Origin: Trujillonella humicola | GTDB taxonomy: Bacteria > Actinomycetota > Actinomycetes > Mycobacteriales > Geodermatophilaceae | DNA length: 64,000 bases | NCBI RefSeq assembly: GCF_046233715.1 | Contig: NZ_JBJNRJ010000005.1 | Location: 1-64,000, forward strand | Reading direction: 5' to 3' | Shown here: piece by piece, positions 59,891-64,000 of the stretch | How positions within the stretch are numbered: the first letter of the stretch is position 1 | How the letters are laid out: each line of letters begins with the position of its first letter | Notes under the pieces: model-generated | What the model saw: only the letters and a program-made list of their open reading frames with translations | The model's database searches: none | Told to the model about the DNA's origin: nothing | Position numbers and translations under genes: made by a program

Positions 59891-60774
59891 GACGCCACCT
59901 TCCTGGGGCCGAAGAGCCCTTGCGGGCGCACGATCAGGACCAGGGCCAGCGCGCCGAAGAGGATGAACGACGCGAGCTCGGGCAGCAGGGCGCGGCCGAG
60001 GGAGTCGACCTGGCCGATGACCAGTGCGCCGATGAGCGCGCCCTTGATCGATCCCAGGCCGCCGATCACCACGACGATCAACGCCAGCAGCAGCACCGTC
60101 TCGTCCAGCCCGGGCCGCACGCCGTAGACCGGACCGCCCAGGACGCCGGCCACCGAGGCCAGGACCGAGCCGAAGGCCAGCACGCCGATCTTCACCTTGC
60201 GGTTGTCGATGCCCATCGCCGAGACCATCTCGCGGTCGGCGACGGCGGCGCGGACCAGCGCGCCGAGCGACGTCCGCTCCATGACCAGCCAGACGGTGAC
60301 CGCCATCACCGCGCCGATGCCGATGAGCACCAGCCGGTAGGTGGGGTAGGTGTTGCCGGCAATCGACACGCTGCCGTCGAGGCCGGGAGGTGCACCGATC
60401 CGGTACACGTCGTTGCCGTAGATGATCGACAGGACCTCGGCGACGATCAGCGAGATGCCCAGGGTGAGCAGCGCCTGGTCCAGGATCGGCCGCTTGGCCA
60501 GCGGCTCGGTCATCACCGACAGCGTGCCGCCGGCGAACAGGCCGAAGACGACGGCCAGCCCCAGGGCGCCGAGGAACGCGCCCCACGTGGGTCCGCCGTC
60601 GAGCATGGTGAAGGCGAGGTAGGCGCCCACCAGGTAGAGCGCGCCGTGGGCGAGGTTGAGCACGTCCATCATCCCGAAGACGATGGACAGGCCGACCGCG
60701 AGGATGAACAGCAGCGAGCCGATGGCGAAGCCGTTGAGGATGCTGACCAGGTTCGCGTCGAACCAGCCGGCCAT
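59887..60774 (-). CDS. livH: ABC transporter permease LivH
   Basis: 295 aa with about 8 helices; FGMMDVLNLAHGALYLVGAYLAFT start, AAVADREMVSAMGIDNRKVK EAA-like loop and C-terminal LALVLIVRPQGLFG. Standard LivH length. ATG at 60772-60774. It follows the binding protein gene after a 94-bp gap with two hairpins. Confidence 0.92.
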   Translation of the reverse strand: MAGWFDANLVSILNGFAIGSLLFILAVGLSIVFGMMDVLNLAHGALYLVGAYLAFTMLDGGPTWGAFLGALGLAVVFGLFAGGTLSVMTEPLAKRPILDQALLTLGISLIVAEVLSIIYGNDVYRIGAPPGLDGSVSIAGNTYPTYRLVLIGIGAVMAVTVWLVMERTSLGALVRAAVADREMVSAMGIDNRKVKIGVLAFGSVLASVAGVLGGPVYGVRPGLDETVLLLALIVVVIGGLGSIKGALIGALVIGQVDSLGRALLPELASFILFGALALVLIVRPQGLFGPRKVAS

Positions 60775-60799
60775 GGAGGGGACCTTCCGGAGGGGCGGC

Positions 60800-60864
60800 G
60801 TCCGGGGCCGGGCGGCGTGCCCGGCCCCGGACGGGGCAGCGGAGGGGCCGGGTGCGCCGGCCCC
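60800..60864 (-). terminator. Tandem hairpins between the binding-protein gene and livH
   Basis: GTCCGGGGCCGGGC (60800-60813) pairs perfectly with 60819-60832, and GGGGCCGG (60844-60851) with CCGGCCCC (60857-60864). Likely a partial terminator giving more binding protein than membrane parts, a common arrangement. Confidence 0.65.
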
Positions 60865-60868
60865 GAGA

Positions 60869-62089
60869 TCAGACGGTGCCGTACTGGCCGAGGTCCTCGA
60901 GGACGCTGTTGATCAGCGTGCCGTCCTGGTCGACGACCTCGCGCAGGTAGATGGTCTGCCGCGGGTTCTGGTCCTCGAACTCCCACGGCCCGCGCGGGCT
61001 GTTGTCGATCGTCCCCAGGCCGCCGAGGGCCTCGACGAGCTCCTCCCCGCCGGTTCCGCCGGCCTCGGAGACGGCGAGGTCGAGCACGTTGGCCGCGTCG
61101 AACATCGACATGGCGAACACGGTCGGCAGCACCCCGTAGGCCTCCTGGTAGGCCTGCACGAACTCCTGGTTGGCGTCGTTGTCGAGCTCGGTGGAGTACT
61201 GCATCGTGGTGCGGATGCCCACCGCGGACGGGCCCTGGCCGTCCAGCACGCTGCCCTCGGTGAGGAAGCCCGAGCCGTAGAGCGGGATGCTGTCCTTCAG
61301 GCCGAAGTCGTCGTACTGGTTGACGAAGGTGACCGCCTCGCCGCCGGAGTAGAAGACGAAGGTCGCCTCCGCCCCCGACGCCTGGATCTGGGAGAGGAAC
61401 GGCTGGAAGTCCTGGGTCTGGCCGAACGGGGTGAGCGCGGTGCCGGCGACCGTGCCGCCGCCGGCCTCGAAGGCCTCGGTGAAGGCCGTGATGTTCTCCT
61501 GGCCGGCCGCGTAGTCCGGGACCATGAGGAACACCGAGCCGATGTCCTGCGCGGCGAGGTACTCGCCCATCGCGTAGGAGTTCTGCGCGTTGCTGAACGA
61601 CACGCGCCAGACGTAGTCGTTGCCCGCGGCGCCGGTGAGCCCGACGGCGCCGGCGTTGCCGATGAGCAGCAGCTTCTGCTCCTCGTTGAACAGCTCCGCC
61701 GCGCCGAGGGCGGTGGCCGAGTTGACGATGCCGACGACGACGTCGACGTCGGAGATCAGCCGCTGGATGGCGGGGACGCCGGTGTCGGGGCCCTCGCCCT
61801 CGTCGGCGGTCCTCGTCTCGACGTCCCGGCCGCCGATCTGGTTGCCGTTCTGCTCCAGCCAGAGGTTCCAGCCGTTCTGCATGTCGACACCGAGCGGGGT
61901 GTAGACGCCGGCCTGCGGGATGACCAGCCCCACGCGGATGGGGCCGTTGCCGCCGCCCCCGCCGCCGCCGCCGCCGTTGTCGTCGCCACCGCCGAGGCTG
62001 CCGCCGCCGCAGGCGTTCAGCAGGAGGCCGCCGGCACCCACCCCCATGGCTCCCAGCAGCTGGCGACGGGACAGGTCGGGCAAGGCCAT
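60869..62089 (-). CDS. Substrate-binding lipoprotein of the Liv-type ABC transporter
   Basis: 406 aa. Tat-like signal LSRRQLLGAMGVGAGGLLL and lipobox LNAC (Cys27), then a Gly-rich linker (9 Gly), then a type-I periplasmic-binding fold: VGLVIPQAGVYTPLGVDMQNGWNLWLEQNGNQIGGR, VDVVVGIVNSATALGAAELFNEEQ, and FVFYSGGEAVTFVNQY. Known: such proteins with LivFGHM also import benzoate-like acids. ATG at 62087-62089. The operator-like repeat lies just upstream. Confidence 0.88.
   Translation of the reverse strand: MALPDLSRRQLLGAMGVGAGGLLLNACGGGSLGGGDDNGGGGGGGGGNGPIRVGLVIPQAGVYTPLGVDMQNGWNLWLEQNGNQIGGRDVETRTADEGEGPDTGVPAIQRLISDVDVVVGIVNSATALGAAELFNEEQKLLLIGNAGAVGLTGAAGNDYVWRVSFSNAQNSYAMGEYLAAQDIGSVFLMVPDYAAGQENITAFTEAFEAGGGTVAGTALTPFGQTQDFQPFLSQIQASGAEATFVFYSGGEAVTFVNQYDDFGLKDSIPLYGSGFLTEGSVLDGQGPSAVGIRTTMQYSTELDNDANQEFVQAYQEAYGVLPTVFAMSMFDAANVLDLAVSEAGGTGGEELVEALGGLGTIDNSPRGPWEFEDQNPRQTIYLREVVDQDGTLINSVLEDLGQYGTV
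61949..61975. repeat. GCC-type microsatellite coding a poly-Gly linker
   Basis: A run of about nine Gly codons just after the lipobox of the binding protein, mostly GCC/GCG on the plus strand. Prone to slippage; it sets the tether length. Confidence 0.7.
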
Positions 62090-62111
62090 GAGGATCTCCG
62101 CACGGGTCCGG

Positions 62112-62152
62112 GACGTGCTACAGCTGCACGTCTGTCTTGAGAAATGCTGTAG
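62112..62152 (-). promoter_or_regulatory. CTACAG/CTGTAG operator upstream of the binding-protein gene
   Basis: GACGTGCTACAGC (62112-62124) is identical to 53311-53323; CTACAG (62118-62123), 23 bp, CTGTAG (62147-62152). It lies about 25-65 bp before the binding-protein start and about 120 bp before the divergent PaaX gene, so it could control both. Confidence 0.6.
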
Positions 62153-62268
62153 AGCACACCACGCTGTGTCAAGCGCCACAGGGCAGGGGCGTGGTCCGTT
62201 ACCGAGTCGTTGCCGAGGCCCGGCTCCACCGTCCGGGGGACGCGGCTGCGGGGGAGGAGGATGCCACG

Positions 62269-63123
62269 ATGGGCGGCGTGGAGGTCGTCGACGGGCCGTT
62301 CGTGACGCGCCGGCAGGAGCTCGGCGCCGCCAGCGCCCGCAGCCTGCTGCTGACCGTGCTCGGCGAGTACGTGCTCCCGGCCGGGCGCCCGGTCTGGACC
62401 GCGACGCTGATCGAGCTGCTCGGCGAGCTCGACATCGCCGAGAAGGCGGCGCGCCAGGCCATCATGCGCACCGCCGATTCGGGCTGGATCGCCGCCTCCC
62501 GCGTCGGCCGCGAGACCCGCTGGTCCCTGACGCCCGCCGGAACCCGCCTGCTCCGGGAGGGCAGCGAGCGCATCTACGGCTTCGCCACCGACCAGCGGCA
62601 GTGGGACGGCCGGTGGCTGGTCGCGCTGGTCGGCGTGCCCGAGAACAACCGCGCGCTGCGCCAGCGGCTGCGCACGCAGCTGGGCTGGGCCGGGCTCGGC
62701 TCGCCGGCGCCGGGTACCTGGGTCACGCCCTGGGCCGGACGGGAACCGGAGGTGCGCGAGTCGCTCGAGGACCTGGGGCTGCTGGCGGGCAGCTGGACGT
62801 TCGTCGCCTCCTCCGGCCAGGTGGGCGACGAGCGCTCGCTGGCCCGGGCCGCCTGGGACCTCGACGACATCGAGGCCCGGTACGAGGACTTCCTGGAGCT
62901 GGTCGGCCGCCGGCGTCCCCGGACCGACCGGCAGGCGCTTGTCGCGCAGGTCCGGCTGGTGCAGGAGTGGCGGCGCTTCCCGCTGCTGGACCCCGGCCTG
63001 CCCCGCGACCTGCTCCCGCCGCGGTGGAGCGGCAACCGCGCCGCGGAGGTGTTCCGCGAGCGGCACGCCGCCTGGGCCGCGCGGGCCCAGGCGGCGTGGG
63101 TCGAGCTCGCCCGCCAGGACTGA
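62269..63123 (+). CDS. PaaX-family transcriptional regulator
   Basis: 284 aa. N-terminal winged-helix (SARSLLLTVLGEYVLPAGRPVWTATLIELLGELDIAEKAARQAIMRTADSGWIAASRVGRETRWSLTPAG), central Cas2-like fold (WDGRWLVALVGVPENNRALRQRLRTQLGWAGLGSPAPGTWVTP), and a C-terminal helical domain. This is the PaaX plan; PaaX senses phenylacetyl-CoA, so relatives often sense other aryl-CoA esters such as benzoyl-CoA. ATG at 62269 with GGAGGAGG. Divergent from the transporter operon. Confidence 0.9.
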   Translation: MGGVEVVDGPFVTRRQELGAASARSLLLTVLGEYVLPAGRPVWTATLIELLGELDIAEKAARQAIMRTADSGWIAASRVGRETRWSLTPAGTRLLREGSERIYGFATDQRQWDGRWLVALVGVPENNRALRQRLRTQLGWAGLGSPAPGTWVTPWAGREPEVRESLEDLGLLAGSWTFVASSGQVGDERSLARAAWDLDDIEARYEDFLELVGRRRPRTDRQALVAQVRLVQEWRRFPLLDPGLPRDLLPPRWSGNRAAEVFRERHAAWAARAQAAWVELARQD

Positions 63124-63140
63124 CCGCACCGCTGCGCCGG

Positions 63141-63695
63141 TCAGACCCCCGCCGCGGCGGGGTGGTCGGCCAGCCACGCCCGGCCGGCCTCGGTGATGAC
63201 GCGGGTGTCCTTCTCCGCCTGCAGCAACGGCGGGTCGGACCGGTACAGCCGGGCCACGAGGTGGTTGTCGGGGGCGAGCTGGCGGGCGATCTGGTGCGCC
63301 TCGAGCTTGTGCATCCGTCCGCCGGGGGCCTGCGCGAAGCGCTGCAGCAACGCCGCCTGCGCCTCCTCGGGATCGCGGCGGTGCGCCGGTTGCGACGGCG
63401 CCGGCTCCTCGTCGAGCAGCGCGGTGACCGCCCGGGAGAAGGTCTGCACCAGGTCCCGGATCCGGTCGTCGCGCGACGGCGCGTCGGCGTCGCCACCCGA
63501 GCCCTGCCACGTGCGCTGCGGGTGCCGGCGCAGGTACTCCTGCTCCAGTTCCAGCATCCGCTCGGTGTGGGTGCGGAACTGGTCGGCGGTGCCGTGCAGG
63601 AACACCCAGTGGCGCATGGCGTGCGCGTGCACGCCCTGGCGCTCCAGTTCCTCGTCGGACAGCTCGCGGGCGGGCACGCCCGGTCGATCGCTCAT
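63141..63695 (-). CDS. DUF6158-like hypothetical protein
   Basis: 184 aa, soluble. ELSDEELERQGVHAHAMRHWVFLHGTADQFRTHTERMLELEQEYLRRHP is the recurring N-terminal block of a short actinobacterial family (DUF6158). The C-terminal part has a MHKLEAHQIARQLAPDNHLVARLYRSDPPLL segment. No function assigned. ATG at 63693-63695. Confidence 0.7.
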   Translation of the reverse strand: MSDRPGVPARELSDEELERQGVHAHAMRHWVFLHGTADQFRTHTERMLELEQEYLRRHPQRTWQGSGGDADAPSRDDRIRDLVQTFSRAVTALLDEEPAPSQPAHRRDPEEAQAALLQRFAQAPGGRMHKLEAHQIARQLAPDNHLVARLYRSDPPLLQAEKDTRVITEAGRAWLADHPAAAGV

Positions 63696-63790
63696 GGGAC
63701 TCCTCTCCCTCGGTGTGATCCAGGTCTCATCGTGCTGCGGTGTCGCCGTGCTGTCATCCGGGCGGGACGCGGGGGACCTCGCCCGCGACG

Positions 63791-64000
63791 TCACCCGGCG
63801 GCGACGGTGCGCAGGATGCCCTCGGCCAGCTCGGCGGGCCGGGTGAACACCGACTCGTGGCTGCCCGGCACGAGGACCGGCGTGGCCCCGATGCGGTCGG
63901 GGAACCGCGGGGTCCAGGCGAACTCGCCGGGCGGCAGGGCGACGTCCTCGTCCGAGTAGACGTAGTGCAGCGGCACGCCCAGGTCGCGGTAGGCGTTGCC
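63791..64000 (-). CDS. Alpha/beta hydrolase, C-terminal part (cut by window edge)
   Basis: 69 residues before the stop at 63791. VPLHYVYSDEDVALPP and VPGSHESVFTRPAELAEGILRTVA match the last strands of alpha/beta hydrolases, with Asp of the SDED loop and catalytic-type His in GSHESVFTRP (similar to salicylate- and other small-ester hydrolases). The catalytic Ser lies outside the window. Confidence 0.7.
   Translation of the reverse strand, partial: GNAYRDLGVPLHYVYSDEDVALPPGEFAWTPRFPDRIGATPVLVPGSHESVFTRPAELAEGILRTVAAG

Overview
This window reads as chromosomal DNA of a very high-GC actinobacterium. Evidence is the strong G/C bias at third codon positions, frequent GTG starts, 4-bp ATGA/GTGA gene overlaps, a HemQ-type coproheme decarboxylase, two luciferase-like (F420/flavin) oxidoreductases and an ECF41 sigma factor. 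The gene set fits a soil or rock actinobacterium such as the Geodermatophilaceae (Blastococcus/Geodermatophilus/Modestobacter); that family placement is my inference. No rRNA, complete tRNA, CRISPR array or prophage was seen. The only mobile-element trace is an IS701-like transposase fragment cut by the left edge.

Region 1 (about 0.3-21 kb) is mixed housekeeping and stress genes: a YceI-like protein, hemQ, msrB, a NarL-type two-component pair, small hypotheticals, a cold-shock protein, a SpoIIE-type phosphatase, an Old Yellow Enzyme, 6-phosphogluconate dehydrogenase, a YcnI-like copper protein, an ECF41 sigma factor divergent from its probable target oxidoreductase, a MEDS/ATPase regulator, a phosphotransferase-SDR pair, a quinone oxidoreductase and a CYTH-CHAD protein.

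Region 2 (about 21-44 kb) looks like an amine/polyamine and GABA catabolic zone: two aldehyde dehydrogenases (one aminobutyraldehyde-type); a glycolate-oxidase-like FAD protein with an Fe-S partner ending in a Cys/Gly-rich tail; a divergent FadR-type regulator translationally coupled to a soluble Cache-domain protein, followed by an APC permease and an LLM oxidoreductase; a PucR regulator divergent from GABA transaminase; a saccharopine-dehydrogenase-like enzyme; a second APC permease with a universal stress protein; a putrescine-type aminotransferase divergent from an Lrp regulator; and a copper amine oxidase overlapping a ureohydrolase. Together these could take agmatine or putrescine through aminobutyraldehyde and GABA to succinate semialdehyde.

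Region 3 (about 44-63 kb) is an aerobic benzoyl-CoA (box) cluster: boxC, boxB, benzoate-CoA ligase, a ferredoxin reductase, a 7Fe ferredoxin, a PaaY-like hexapeptide protein, an LLM oxidoreductase and an SDR. Next come a Rieske oxygenase with a glutamine-synthetase-like enzyme and a divergent IclR regulator, then a complete branched-chain-type (Liv) ABC transporter and a divergent PaaX regulator. No boxA is present; the ferredoxin and its reductase may replace it. A 13-bp sequence followed by an inverted CTACAG/CTGTAG repeat occurs upstream of both boxC and the transporter binding-protein gene, which suggests shared control.

The right edge holds a DUF6158-like gene and the 3' end of an alpha/beta hydrolase. 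Several intergenic gaps carry long perfect palindromes that look like terminators or members of a dispersed palindrome family.
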